From NCBI GenBank assembly GCA_023457935.1, contig JAEXBA010000077.1:1-39157 (forward strand): DNA of 39,157 nt, given 5' to 3'. The notes beneath the pieces were generated by a model that was not told the origin of the DNA, made no database searches, and saw nothing but the letters and a program-made list of their open reading frames with translations. The DNA comes from Bacteroidota bacterium (GTDB taxonomy: Bacteria > Bacteroidota > Bacteroidia > Flavobacteriales > Weeksellaceae). Below, one piece after another: positions 17,802 through 26,105 of the stretch (the stretch's first letter is position 1; each line of letters starts with the position of its first letter). A program made the translations under genes and the position numbers.

Positions 17802-18833
17802 AACAGTCCTTGCATTAAAGAAATTAACTTTGCATCTAAATTTTTCTTTAATAGACTCCAAATAGTCAAGACTTTCATCGGAGTAAACTCCAATATATAC
17901 ACTCCTTAATATTTCTGCACCTTTCAAACCTTGATTACACGCTTTATTTATGGCATCAATAATATGCAAATCATACTCTCCAAAATTAAATCCAAATACA
18001 ATTAAAGACCCTTCAATATTTGAAAATTTATCGTAACAAAATGCCAAATATTTATTGTGTGCTATTTGATTAAGTTTTTCTTGAGCATTACCGGCAGTAA
18101 CAAAAATGGGATAAGATCTTGCTTCCATTTTTTCGCTTATTTTCTGTAAAAGGTAATGTCTAGAATCATACTCTTCTTTAACTATTTCAGTGCCGGTATC
18201 AAAAATTGGCAAAGTTCCATGAAGATAGAATATATTCTGCTTTTCCTTATTAACTCCCCATATTAATTCAGACCATTCTGCCTCCTCTCCTCTTTTCAAT
18301 TCTTCAGGATTTAATAATTCTCTTCCAAATCCATCGATCGCCCATTTGGAAGAATTTCTCATTAAAACCCAATACATCAGTAAATCGTAATTTGTTGAAA
18401 AGATTTTACCACCTTTTGACAAAAAATTATCTAGAAAAATATGGCATTTCTTACTTCTACTTTCTTCTACTATAAAAACATGCTCGGGGTGCAGTTCTTT
18501 AACTGCTTCGATTAAACTATTTTTCAGCGTTGTATTTGCTTCTACAATTTTACTGATGAAGTTTTCATCAATACCAAAAACTTTTGCGATTTCAACAAAA
18601 TTATCCAATTGTTGCATAATCAATTCGAAATTTTTCGTATTGGCTACTTCAAATAATTTATGCAAGAACTCATCCTTTGTATTTTCGATAAAATCACTTA
18701 GTGCATTATATGAAAAAATTTTGGGATCATAAGCCATACTGAAACCATTTCCGAACAGAAGATGATAATTTCTTTTTTTCTTTTCTAAGTATGCAATTAC
18801 TTCGCTATAGGTTTGTAGACCTTCTATTCTCAT
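17787..18833 (-). CDS. DUF4917 SIR2-like protein, probable defence effector
   Basis: This 348-aa protein matches the DUF4917 family as I know it, a SIR2-like Rossmann fold. Hallmarks are HLLFGNGFSMAYDP near residues 24-37, FSTNYDLLMYW near 145-155, IFYLHGTLPIF near 200-210 and SLIVFGFNFGEYDLHI near 275-290. SIR2-like domains in defence proteins hydrolyse NAD+ to stop infected cells; the Asn of STNYD and the His of YLHG are the expected catalytic pair. It lacks a visible sensor domain, so it would need a partner or sense the phage itself. It stands alone between the mobilization genes and the eight-gene operon, on the same strand but separated from both, so it is probably an independent cargo gene. 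The NADase activity is inferred, not shown. Confidence 0.75.
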   Translation of the reverse strand: MRIEGLQTYSEVIAYLEKKKRNYHLLFGNGFSMAYDPKIFSYNALSDFIENTKDEFLHKLFEVANTKNFELIMQQLDNFVEIAKVFGIDENFISKIVEANTTLKNSLIEAVKELHPEHVFIVEESRSKKCHIFLDNFLSKGGKIFSTNYDLLMYWVLMRNSSKWAIDGFGRELLNPEELKRGEEAEWSELIWGVNKEKQNIFYLHGTLPIFDTGTEIVKEEYDSRHYLLQKISEKMEARSYPIFVTAGNAQEKLNQIAHNKYLAFCYDKFSNIEGSLIVFGFNFGEYDLHIIDAINKACNQGLKGAEILRSVYIGVYSDESLDYLESIKEKFRCKVNFFNARTVKIWD

Positions 18834-18860
18834 AATTTTGGGTTTATTTGTAATACAAAA

Positions 18861-18884
18861 GAATGAGGACTTTCATCCTCATTC
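18861..18884 (-). terminator. Hairpin terminator after the mobilization operon
   Basis: A perfect 9-bp stem (GAATGAGGA with TCCTCATTC) closes a 6-base loop. On the minus strand it is followed by TTTTG and an A/T-rich stretch. It lies between the last mobilization gene (stop at 18953) and the DUF4917 gene, so it should stop mobilization transcripts before the cargo. The T tract is short, so efficiency is uncertain. Confidence 0.65.
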
Positions 18885-18952
18885 CCTTCGTAGTCTTAGG
18901 TTTACCAGTTCCTCAACGTTATGTAAAGATAATAATTTTTGTTTACACAGAA

Positions 18953-19507
18953 TTACCTACTCTCAAACCCCTTCTTAAACTTTATAAACTCATTTCCGTA
19001 TTTCGGATAAGCATCCATCCATTTGTTCATCATTTCGGTGTTGTGTTCCAGCTGCTGATAATCCTTAACTTCATAAATTGACTGACCATCATCCCTGATT
19101 TCCTCCAGAATCTGCTGCCGGATTTCGGTTTTGGTGCGGATGCTTTCTGAGAACCATTTTCTTGATATTGTGCCCAAAACAACTATCGTCAATGTCGCCA
19201 GAACCATCATAACCGACGAGTAATATTTCCGAAAATCTCTCTTGTTGAGTTGATCACTCAGACCATCAACCGAGGCTTGGGTTTCAGGGGAATGCACTAA
19301 ATAAACCGTCTTAGGAATTTCGTCCGCTATTTGTTTGATATGGGTTTCCACTTGTTTGAGGTCGGTCAATAATCCGTTCATAACCGTTATGGATTCCTTT
19401 TGTTTTTGGGCAAATTCTTGGATGCTTAAGGCGTTTTTCTCATTAGACTGAATTACTTTTTTCAGTAATTCAAATCCATCTTTTTGTGGGGTATTTTGAT
19501 TTTCCAT
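18953..19507 (-). CDS. Single-pass membrane protein of the mobilization operon
   Basis: This 184-aa protein has a coiled-coil-like N-terminal half with many Gln, Lys and Glu residues. One hydrophobic helix lies near residues 97-115 (YYSSVMMVLATLTIVVLGTI), followed by a charged C-terminal tail of about 65 residues. No signal peptide is visible. It starts 1 bp after the relaxase stop and is the third gene of the mobC-relaxase operon. Proteins of this size and layout commonly accompany relaxases in Bacteroidota mobilizable elements; a role anchoring the relaxosome at the membrane is plausible but unproven. Confidence 0.7.
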   Translation of the reverse strand: MENQNTPQKDGFELLKKVIQSNEKNALSIQEFAQKQKESITVMNGLLTDLKQVETHIKQIADEIPKTVYLVHSPETQASVDGLSDQLNKRDFRKYYSSVMMVLATLTIVVLGTISRKWFSESIRTKTEIRQQILEEIRDDGQSIYEVKDYQQLEHNTEMMNKWMDAYPKYGNEFIKFKKGFESR

Positions 19508-19508
19508 T

Positions 19509-20420
19509 TTATCTGAATTTTCGTTTTTTCTTTTTTATTAATTCGTCGTCAGGTGCTGCAGTATAGGTGGGTTTCATAAATTCTTCTATCATATTTGCAA
19601 TATGTTTAGCGGCAGAAGGTGATTTCTTGCTTTCATTATTACTGGACTCAACGTTTGCAGTCGGACTGAAATTCCGTGATTTATCAAAGTTTTCTTCAAG
19701 TTTCAGTTTAATGTCCTTTATCTTGACCTTGTTCGTGATTTCAGAAAGTTTGTAGCCGGGTTTGTAAATCCGTTCGGTTTGATGGTTGATGTCTTCAAAC
19801 CTCACAATCCGCATTCCCGAAATTCCGTCTTTTACATTGTTTGAAAGCGTCACTCGGAAACCGAGATTTCTCATATTCTTAATCAGTTCTTCAAAGTTTT
19901 TTGATTTTTGAAGACAAGAATTCAGTGCATTAAACATCTGCTGTTTCTTTTCTATCCCGATTTCTATATCCGTTTTAAGATTAAGTTCCTTGCAGACTTC
20001 GCGAACCGCTTTTCCAAAATTATCTCCGACCTTGTGTGCTTTGATGGTATTGATTCCATCTGTATTTACCCGATTGACAATAAAATGAATATGCTTTTGC
20101 TTTGTAGAAGAATGAATATCCAATACCATCTGATTGCCCTCCGTCACGCCGATTTTCTTCAACGCTTTTAATGCAATATCGGTCAGTTGCTCGTTGGTGA
20201 GTTTGTCACCAATGGATTTCTCAGGAGAAATATATCCGGTCAAAGCCCAATTCTTCACATTTTTATTTCTGTCGGCGACGGTTTTCATTTCCTTGAACTG
20301 TAATGCAGGATCCCGGCTCATCAGATTGTTCTGATACACGCGTTCCGCAGTTCCCTTGTCATTGCCGTTATATTCAATGGCAATTTTGGTGATTCGTCTG
20401 GTAGTAGCACTGTTATTCAT
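19509..20420 (-). CDS. Relaxase / mobilization nuclease
   Basis: This 303-aa protein carries a relaxase domain that would nick the island's transfer origin and lead the strand into a recipient. The metal-binding three-histidine motif reads KHIHFIVNRVN near residues 108-118, preceded by the hydrophobic strand NQMVLDIHSS. I could not assign the catalytic tyrosine with confidence; Y29 in ERVYQNNL is one candidate. It is short for a relaxase, with no helicase domain, as usual for mobilizable elements that borrow a conjugation apparatus. It overlaps mobC by 8 bp. A Lys-rich C-terminus may hold it on DNA. Confidence 0.85.
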   Translation of the reverse strand: MNNSATTRRITKIAIEYNGNDKGTAERVYQNNLMSRDPALQFKEMKTVADRNKNVKNWALTGYISPEKSIGDKLTNEQLTDIALKALKKIGVTEGNQMVLDIHSSTKQKHIHFIVNRVNTDGINTIKAHKVGDNFGKAVREVCKELNLKTDIEIGIEKKQQMFNALNSCLQKSKNFEELIKNMRNLGFRVTLSNNVKDGISGMRIVRFEDINHQTERIYKPGYKLSEITNKVKIKDIKLKLEENFDKSRNFSPTANVESSNNESKKSPSAAKHIANMIEEFMKPTYTAAPDDELIKKKKRKFR

Positions 20421-20895
20421 TGGAACTTTGATTTTCGGTTTCTTCAGAATTTTGCCTGTTCATTTTCTCATAGAGGTAACGGTAAATCAAATCCGTGACT
20501 TCTTCAATTTTCCGAAGAACGACTTTCGTATGATCCAGTTTTGAAAACTCACGATGCCGGAGGAGGTTTTTGATTCTGATGAAATTGTTACCGTATTCAA
20601 GCAATAATTTGTCGGTTGCAAATTCCTTGATTTTAAGTTCTGTTTCGGTCAAAATTAAGCGGACATATTTTGAAATTCTCAGGTTGTATAGCGCGGCTTT
20701 TTTTTCAATTTCCAGAAACTCTTTTTCCGTTAATCGTGTCGAAATTGTTCGGGTCAGTTGGCTCGATGTTTTCTTTTTCAGACCACCTTTTCTGCCGATG
20801 GTCTGAAAGTATTTTTTTCTTTTTTCCAAAGCAGATTTCTGTTCCTGCTGTTTGGTGATTTCACGGATGAAATCTTCCCACGGGTCTTTTTCCAT
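20413..20895 (-). CDS. mobC: MobC-like relaxosome protein
   Basis: This 160-aa basic protein has the ribbon-helix-helix-like region of MobC: SRTISTRLTEKEFLEIEKKA then ISKYVRLILTETELK (about residues 48-90). A helical tail follows (IRIKNLLRHREFSK). MobC proteins bind near the nick site, open the DNA and help the relaxase load. It is the first gene of a three-gene mobilization operon and sits directly beside the candidate transfer origin. The N-terminal 40 residues are very rich in Lys, Glu and Gln. The family assignment is from layout and the SKYVR motif. Confidence 0.8.
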   Translation of the reverse strand: MEKDPWEDFIREITKQQEQKSALEKRKKYFQTIGRKGGLKKKTSSQLTRTISTRLTEKEFLEIEKKAALYNLRISKYVRLILTETELKIKEFATDKLLLEYGNNFIRIKNLLRHREFSKLDHTKVVLRKIEEVTDLIYRYLYEKMNRQNSEETENQSSNE

Positions 20896-21055
20896 TTTGT
20901 GTTGTTTAATTTTTTTGTGTTAAATATTGTTGTGTTGTTATTTTCTATTTCAGCGGTTTCAAAAATGTTTTCGACGACAGGAGAAAACCAAAAAGTTCCA
21001 ATTTTGCAGTAAGGGCGCAGCGCTTATTGTAAACATTGGGTACTTTTTGCACTAA
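20896..21055. other. Candidate transfer origin (oriT) region
   Basis: This noncoding stretch separates mobC from the Toprim gene, where mobilizable elements usually keep oriT. It holds three direct copies of TTGTGTT at 20897, 20915 and 20930. A G/C-rich imperfect inverted repeat at 21010-21026 (TAAGGGCGCAGCGCTTA) stands out from the A/T-rich surroundings. The nick site cannot be read from sequence alone. Confidence 0.4.
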
Positions 21056-21988
21056 CTATCTGCCGATTTTACGTGCACTGATTTTAGGCAGATCTTCAAT
21101 TTCCTCACCTATGGTTATTTTACGCATGTTTCCACTGGTTAGAAACTCGTTCAGGTCTTTATGATTCCTGTACAGAATGCGGCAGTCTTCGGTTTCGGGA
21201 AACCTTCTGTTTAATATTTCGGTGACTTCGTTTCCGGTTCGGTCGTTGTCTAAATAAAGTTCGATATTGGGGTAAGTTTTGACCAAATCAGTAGCCCGGT
21301 TGATCATCGAAACGGAGTTTAGAATCAGGTAATCTGATGGTGATTTTTCAAGATGCTGTTCCAAAATTTTGAAAGAAAGATAATCGGTGAAGCCTTCAAA
21401 AATCCGTAAAGTTTGAGATTGATTTTGTGAAATTTCTGACTGACTTTTGATGGAAGTAATGTCTTTTTTACCAAGGCAAATTTTGATGTGAGGGTTTCGG
21501 ATTTCATATCCTCCGGAATCATTTTTGAATCCGATTCCGAAATAATTTCGTCCGCTGAGTTCGTAATGGATTTCTTTCAGTTCCGAGATTTGTGATTCGA
21601 GTTTTCTACTTTTCAGATATTGAATCAGTGAACGATGCTCCACTGCTTTTGCTTCCAGAATCTGATAGTTGGATTTTGGTGATTGGTTCACATCTTTTTC
21701 AAATCGTTGAGTTGGTTTTGAATAATCAAACCTTTCCAGATATTCCAATGCATCGGAAACGCTGCACCGTTTGATGGCTTGAACAATGGAAACATTATCA
21801 TATTTTTTTCCGGTTCCGAAATCGAATGCGGTGTTTTTGTTGTAATCGACGGAAAGACTTGGCGTTCTTTCCTCTCGGTCAAGGGCAAAATAAAATGCAG
21901 TTCTGTGGTTTTCTTTGCTTGGGAAAAGAGAAAAACTTTCAAGGACTTCTCTGATGCTGATGTTGTCGTTGGCTTGCTGACAGTTCAT
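21056..21988 (-). CDS. Toprim-domain (primase-like) protein
   Basis: This 310-aa protein resembles the small primase-like proteins of Bacteroidota mobile elements. The N-terminal 90 residues look like a CHC2 zinc-binding primase domain that has lost its cysteines (REERTPSLSVDYNKNTAFDF, then ALEYLERF). The C-terminal half is a Toprim fold, with the metal-binding LYLDNDRTGNE near residue 246 and an upstream RIFEGFTDYLSF glutamate. It could prime or help replicate the transferred strand. It lies beside the iteron-like array and next to the VapE-type ATPase gene, which suggests a shared replication module. Confidence 0.8.
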   Translation of the reverse strand: MNCQQANDNISIREVLESFSLFPSKENHRTAFYFALDREERTPSLSVDYNKNTAFDFGTGKKYDNVSIVQAIKRCSVSDALEYLERFDYSKPTQRFEKDVNQSPKSNYQILEAKAVEHRSLIQYLKSRKLESQISELKEIHYELSGRNYFGIGFKNDSGGYEIRNPHIKICLGKKDITSIKSQSEISQNQSQTLRIFEGFTDYLSFKILEQHLEKSPSDYLILNSVSMINRATDLVKTYPNIELYLDNDRTGNEVTEILNRRFPETEDCRILYRNHKDLNEFLTSGNMRKITIGEEIEDLPKISARKIGR

Positions 21989-22043
21989 AATGTTGTGTTT
22001 TTTAGTTTTGATTTAATTCTATAGAGTTTTTTTCATTTTTGGC

Positions 22044-22231
22044 TACCTACTTACCTAAGTCTTTGTTCATCATAGATTAAAGGCATTTACTTCCTTACCT
22101 TTGGTTACCATCCTACCTTCTTTCTTTTTAATCTTATGTTTAGGTAATTAGGTAAGAAGAAATAATAGATACCTACCTTATATAAATGCTTTATTAATGG
22201 TGATTTGAGATTGTTTTAGGTAACAGGTAAG
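22044..22231. repeat. Iteron-like array of TACCT/AGGTA motifs, possible origin or operator
   Basis: Ten copies of TACCT or its complement lie within 190 bp. TACCT is at 22044, 22052, 22096, 22114, 22170 and 22174; AGGTA is at 22142, 22150, 22218 and 22225. Four of them extend to CTTACCT/AGGTAAG (22050, 22094, 22150, 22225). Less than one copy would be expected by chance. The array fills the gap between the Toprim and VapE-type genes, so it could be a replication origin bound by the helix-turn-helix protein or the ATPase, or an operator. Confidence 0.6.
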
Positions 22232-22260
22232 AGAATAGGAGATTTTTGAATTTTTTATGT

Positions 22261-22510
22261 TTATTCCGTTTTCCTTCTGATGAGATAGCCGTAAACTTGC
22301 CGTTTAGGATGTTTGACTCTCTCATATTTCAAGGCGGTAAGTGCTTTTCCGATTCTGATAATGTTCAGTCGAACACCGAGTGCGTTATTCATCGCGAGCA
22401 TAATGTCGGAAGGCGTCAGAAATTCGCTTTGCAGTTCCGATTTTTCAAAATGAGTCAGAATGATTTCCTGTTCGAGCGTCACTTGCTTGAACCGGTCATT
22501 ACGTTTTTTT
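22261..22510 (-). pseudogene. Frameshifted C-terminal part of the VapE-type ATPase gene
   Basis: These roughly 80 codons continue the ATPase in another frame. They run from KKRNDRFKQVTLEQEIILTH through TPSDIMLAMNNALG to YGYLIRRKTE and a stop at 22261. The segment resembles the small C-terminal winged-helix-like domain of VapE proteins and shows no decay, so the frameshift must be recent or artificial. An ATG-started frame covering it begins at 22629, but its first half is a shadow of the ATPase frame. Confidence 0.75.
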
Positions 22511-23416
22511 GTTTTCCAAAATATCTTCTGCTGTAAGTTCGGGATTGTAATTTTTTCTTTCAAAAGCATTATAGTATGCCTGTGACCACACTTTTTCAAT
22601 GTCAATTTCATTGGAATAGTTGAAGTCAATACTTAACACTTCAAAAATCTGCCATCGCACACTTCCGGTTTCGTCCGTCAGAAAATCAAAACGGTTCGTT
22701 GATCCACAGAATGAAGCCGTCCGGTGCATCAGTGAGGATTTACGGTCATAAGGCAGTCGCGTATTGACGGTGTTTTTCGAAATAAAGGATTTCAGAATAT
22801 TGACATCGGTTTTCGACATCACCGAAAGTTCGTCGATATTGACCAACATATTTTTGCAGAGCGCTATGAGTCCGTCTTTGTCCACGCCGATATCTTCAAT
22901 GAAATATTTTTCCAAACTTGCCGGAATCAGGAATCTTAAGAAAGTGGTTTTTCCACTATTCTGCTCGGTGTTGTACAAAACCAAACACTGCTTGTTGATA
23001 TAGCCAGTCTTTAATGCACAGAGAACTGTTCTGGTAATCCACTTTTCAAAATGTTTCTGAAAGAAAATGTCATCCGTGGTTTTGACGAAACTGCTCAGTT
23101 TTTTGATATGATCCTCGTCGTCCCATTTCGGAAGGTTGTGGAAATATTCTTCCAACGGATTGTACCTTTGTATCAAATGACTTCGCATCAGGATTTCCAG
23201 TTTGCCCAGCGTGATGTTGATTCCCACCTGAATGAGTTCGATGTACAGGGAATTAAGATTGAGTTCCGTCCAGTCTGTATTTTCCGTTCTGATTTCGAAT
23301 TCGAGCGCAATCTCGTTGTACCGGATTTGGTATTTTTTACCAATATAGCGGATGATTCGGTCGTAAATAGTCGTGGAATTAGAACTGGATTTGTACAGGT
23401 CGCTGTTGTTCTTCAT
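22499..23416 (-). CDS. VapE/VirE-type P-loop ATPase (frameshifted at its C-terminus)
   Basis: This 305-aa frame encodes a virulence-associated-E-type helicase/primase-related ATPase of mobile elements. Walker A appears as NTEQNSGKTTF near residue 154, Walker B as LVNIDELS near 192, and the signature RLPYDRKSSLMHRTASFCGS followed by STNRFDFL and GSVRWQIFEV is typical. The frame stops at ENKKT inside a run of seven A (22504-22510). The conserved continuation, RNDRFKQVTLEQE, is found in the next frame. Removing one A restores a protein of about 385 aa. This could be a real mutation, a sequencing slip, or a site of transcriptional slippage. The product probably works with the Toprim protein in element replication. 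Confidence 0.85.
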   Translation of the reverse strand: MKNNSDLYKSSSNSTTIYDRIIRYIGKKYQIRYNEIALEFEIRTENTDWTELNLNSLYIELIQVGINITLGKLEILMRSHLIQRYNPLEEYFHNLPKWDDEDHIKKLSSFVKTTDDIFFQKHFEKWITRTVLCALKTGYINKQCLVLYNTEQNSGKTTFLRFLIPASLEKYFIEDIGVDKDGLIALCKNMLVNIDELSVMSKTDVNILKSFISKNTVNTRLPYDRKSSLMHRTASFCGSTNRFDFLTDETGSVRWQIFEVLSIDFNYSNEIDIEKVWSQAYYNAFERKNYNPELTAEDILENKKT

Positions 23417-23421
23417 ACCGC

Positions 23422-23766
23422 CTATTTTCGTAATCTTCTGAAATTCCTACTTGCTTCAGATTCGATTTCATCCATCGTTTTTCTTCTTCCGTTCCGAATC
23501 CATTCCAGCAACTCGTCTTCAAAAAAGTAAAGTTTCTTACCGCTTTTATAACACGGAATTTGCCGCGTACGGACAAGTGTGTACACGGTTGGTTTCGCTT
23601 TGCCGATAATTTGGCAAGCAGCATCAATGTCGATTGGGATTTTCTGAGCAGATGGAATTGCAGTAGAAGTACTGTTTTCGAAAAGTGTTTTAAGTTCTGC
23701 GATCTGCTCATTTAGAAACGCGACTGCTTTCGGCAGGGTTTCAAAGGAAATTTCTTTGCTGTCCAT
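23422..23766 (-). CDS. Helix-turn-helix (excisionase-family) protein
   Basis: This 114-aa protein has a coiled N-terminus and an excisionase-type helix-turn-helix at about residues 43-90: DIDAACQIIGKAKPTVYTLV, then RQIPCYKSGKKLYF and the ELLEWI helix. Small MerR/Xis-like proteins of this kind precede the replication genes in Bacteroidota mobile elements and may control excision or replication. It is 5 bp upstream of the VapE-type gene and is likely the first gene of that operon. The dyad at 23825-23851 lies just upstream and could be its operator. Confidence 0.8.
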   Translation of the reverse strand: MDSKEISFETLPKAVAFLNEQIAELKTLFENSTSTAIPSAQKIPIDIDAACQIIGKAKPTVYTLVRTRQIPCYKSGKKLYFFEDELLEWIRNGRRKTMDEIESEASRNFRRLRK

Positions 23767-23824
23767 AATGATTGTTTTTAATTATTATGGTGCAATGATA
23801 ATTTATGTTCTATGTGTGTTTTTC

Positions 23825-23851
23825 GTATGATTAAAAATGATTAAATCATAC
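23825..23851. promoter_or_regulatory. Dyad upstream of the small HTH gene, candidate operator
   Basis: GTATGATT (23825-23832) and AATCATAC (23844-23851) form a perfect 8-bp inverted repeat. A further ATGATT lies inside it and an AATCAT just beyond. It is in the 141-bp noncoding gap upstream of the HTH gene, where an autoregulatory site would be expected. No stronger evidence is available. Confidence 0.45.
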
Positions 23852-23907
23852 AAAAATCATATTTGATTTGGTGTTTGTTTTTGATTTATGAAAAGATAAT
23901 TTTCTCT

Positions 23908-24852
23908 TTATTGAAGCAGGTTTTCATCGATTTTAATTAATCCGTCATTTTTTCTTGAAGAAAGTAATTTTTCTATCGTTGATTCCTCCATTTCTCTAAA
24001 ACTTTGAGCGAAAACAGTTTTCAGGAACCTCGCAACATCTTTTCGCTGATTATTTCCACGATAATAATTCCACGAATTCCAACCGAAATGCATTAAATCA
24101 ATGGTTTTAAGTGTATTTATTTTTACAGCGTCCTTACCGTCAATTTTACCTTCAGACAGAAAGCCAACCAAGGAATCGCAAAGTCTGTTCACGTCTTTAT
24201 CAGAAGTATAAGGAGCGAACTTCTCCTGCGTGTACTTCACTATGAAGTCAATTTTTTCCTTTAGGATTTCTTCTTCCTTCAATTTAGCACGAATCCTTAT
24301 TTTTTCAATTTCAGAAAGACCGTCTGAATCACTTTCATTTTCCTCAATATTCTCTTGAGGATTTTCGTTTTTCTGAGATTCTGCTTCATTAATAACATCG
24401 GTTTTTATTGCCAGTTCTTCACCTGCCGGCTGTTGAATCGGATTTTTCTCAGTTGGTTTTTCTCTTTCAGAATCCCGATTTTCCTTTTCAAAATTTTGTC
24501 CGACTTCCATTAAGTCTGATTCTTTTTTCAAATTTTCGGATGAATCTGAAATTTCCTTTGAATCTGCCGGAGTAGGAATACTTATTTCTATCTGTTCAGA
24601 AGCTTCATCCTTCATCAATTTTTTTCTAAAATATTCTACAATTGGAATTCTCCTTAAAAATTCATCCAATATGATGACTATTAAGACATATATCACAAAG
24701 GCAAAAGCTGTAGCTCCCCAAAAGATAATAGTCCCTCCAAATTCATCATCCGACTCCCTCAAATAGTAATATCTTGACACAAATCCTACTACAACGCAAG
24801 CTATAACTACAAGAAAAATCTGAAGGATTAAATCATAATACTTTTGTTTCAT
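23908..24852 (-). CDS. Two-TM membrane protein of unknown function beside the integrase
   Basis: This 314-aa protein has two transmembrane helices, near residues 8-27 (LILQIFLVVIACVVVGFV) and 44-64 (IFWGATAFAFVIYVLIVIIL). A long acidic and Lys-rich stretch without order follows (about 80-180). The C-terminal part, from about 185, is helical and includes KTIDLMHFGWNSWNYYRGN. I know no function for it. It begins 5 bp after the integrase stop and so is in the integrase operon. Similar two-TM proteins seem to travel with integrases in related islands, but that is from memory and not a firm family name. Confidence 0.7.
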   Translation of the reverse strand: MKQKYYDLILQIFLVVIACVVVGFVSRYYYLRESDDEFGGTIIFWGATAFAFVIYVLIVIILDEFLRRIPIVEYFRKKLMKDEASEQIEISIPTPADSKEISDSSENLKKESDLMEVGQNFEKENRDSEREKPTEKNPIQQPAGEELAIKTDVINEAESQKNENPQENIEENESDSDGLSEIEKIRIRAKLKEEEILKEKIDFIVKYTQEKFAPYTSDKDVNRLCDSLVGFLSEGKIDGKDAVKINTLKTIDLMHFGWNSWNYYRGNNQRKDVARFLKTVFAQSFREMEESTIEKLLSSRKNDGLIKIDENLLQ

Positions 24853-24857
24853 AGACC

Positions 24858-26105
24858 TTACTTTTCTGACATTTTTAATTGGATGGCTTTTGCTGCCTTA
24901 TTTTTCTTCTCGTCCACCACTTTTGCATAAACCTGTGTTGTTTTCACATTCGTATGACCAAGCATTTTACTTACCGTGTAAATGTCGGTTCCGCTCGAAA
25001 GCTGTAGTGTTGCAAAAGTATGTCTGAAATTGTGAAATGTGATTTTCTTTGTAATTCCGGCGCTTTCAATCCATTTTTTCAGAGGTCGGGAAATCCACGC
25101 TGAATTTGGCAATCCTTCAAAGACTAAATCATCCGGCAGTCTTCTTTCGCCGCAAAGTTCTAATGCCTGTTCCGAAATGGGCATATATTCCACGCCTTTC
25201 GTTTTTTGCTGTGTAAAATGGATTTTTGGCAAGCCACTTTCAACACTGATTTCCTTCCATTTTAGTTTTTGAATATCGGATAAGCGAAGTCCGGTTAGGG
25301 CAGAAAAAAGCGCCGCGCGTTTCATCACTTCATTTTCACAATAGGTTGAAGCCAATTTGTTCAGCTCTTCAATTGTGAGATATTCACGCCGAGATTCTTC
25401 ATCAGCAATACCTTTAATTTTCGCGGAAATTTCGGAAAGGAAATAACCGTCAATAAATGCCTGCCTTAATGCTGCCTTGAAAATAGAAAAGTATGTTCCC
25501 GCGCTATTTTTAGAAAGTGTCCCTGTTTTGTTTCCGCCCCTTGGTGCTGTTAATAGATAGTTTTTAAAATTCTCGCAAAACTTAATGTCAATCTTGTAAA
25601 ACGGAATAATTTCACCTCCAAACTCAGTCAAAAAGTGAATGGCGCGCTCCCAGTTAATTCTGATAGATTCAGAACTGTTTCTGTGGCGTTTTTTAATTAA
25701 ACCTTCGAAGTACTTAACAAAATTTTCTTCTGACTTTTCTTTCTGTTCCGCCTGGAATTTATCAAGTTCGCTGTAGAGTTCCACAGTATCAAATTCTCTT
25801 TGGCGTAGCTTCCGAAGGGAATCTGCATAAATCATGGTTTCTTGGTCGGTTTTGCTTTTGCAAACAATAATTCCATTATCATCCCTTTTGGGTTTATAGG
25901 ATACCGAATCTTCCTTTGTTCGCGCAGGTCTATTCTTGTCGAAGACCACCGTGGTAACACTGCGGTTCAAATATTCCCGGATTCTCTGTAGATTCTTCTT
26001 TCCCGGAACACTCACTGGATAACTTTCAAGATAAATATACCATTCCTTGCGAAACTCTGCCTTACGAAGGCGCACAGTGACTTTGGTTTTCGATAATTCT
26101 CTCAT
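24858..26105 (-). CDS. Tyrosine recombinase (integrase) of the island
   Basis: This 415-aa protein cuts and joins DNA at the island's attachment sites. It has an N-terminal arm-binding part, a SAM-like core-binding domain (about 120-225), and the catalytic domain. Catalytic residues are visible: R274 in LTGLRLSD, the Lys in QQKTKGVEY, HNFRHTF (H-x-x-R), the His of LGHTN, and Y393 in QVYAKV. Length and layout match integrases of Bacteroidota mobilizable and conjugative elements. Its start overlaps the stop of the HTH gene by 4 bp. It lies close to the putative island end beside dnaK, as expected. Confidence 0.92.
   Translation of the reverse strand: MRELSKTKVTVRLRKAEFRKEWYIYLESYPVSVPGKKNLQRIREYLNRSVTTVVFDKNRPARTKEDSVSYKPKRDDNGIIVCKSKTDQETMIYADSLRKLRQREFDTVELYSELDKFQAEQKEKSEENFVKYFEGLIKKRHRNSSESIRINWERAIHFLTEFGGEIIPFYKIDIKFCENFKNYLLTAPRGGNKTGTLSKNSAGTYFSIFKAALRQAFIDGYFLSEISAKIKGIADEESRREYLTIEELNKLASTYCENEVMKRAALFSALTGLRLSDIQKLKWKEISVESGLPKIHFTQQKTKGVEYMPISEQALELCGERRLPDDLVFEGLPNSAWISRPLKKWIESAGITKKITFHNFRHTFATLQLSSGTDIYTVSKMLGHTNVKTTQVYAKVVDEKKNKAAKAIQLKMSEK

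Noticed and set aside
23379..23711. 110-codon frame overlapping the small HTH gene
   Set aside because: The overlapping frame at 23422-23766 encodes a clear helix-turn-helix domain; this one is a shadow.
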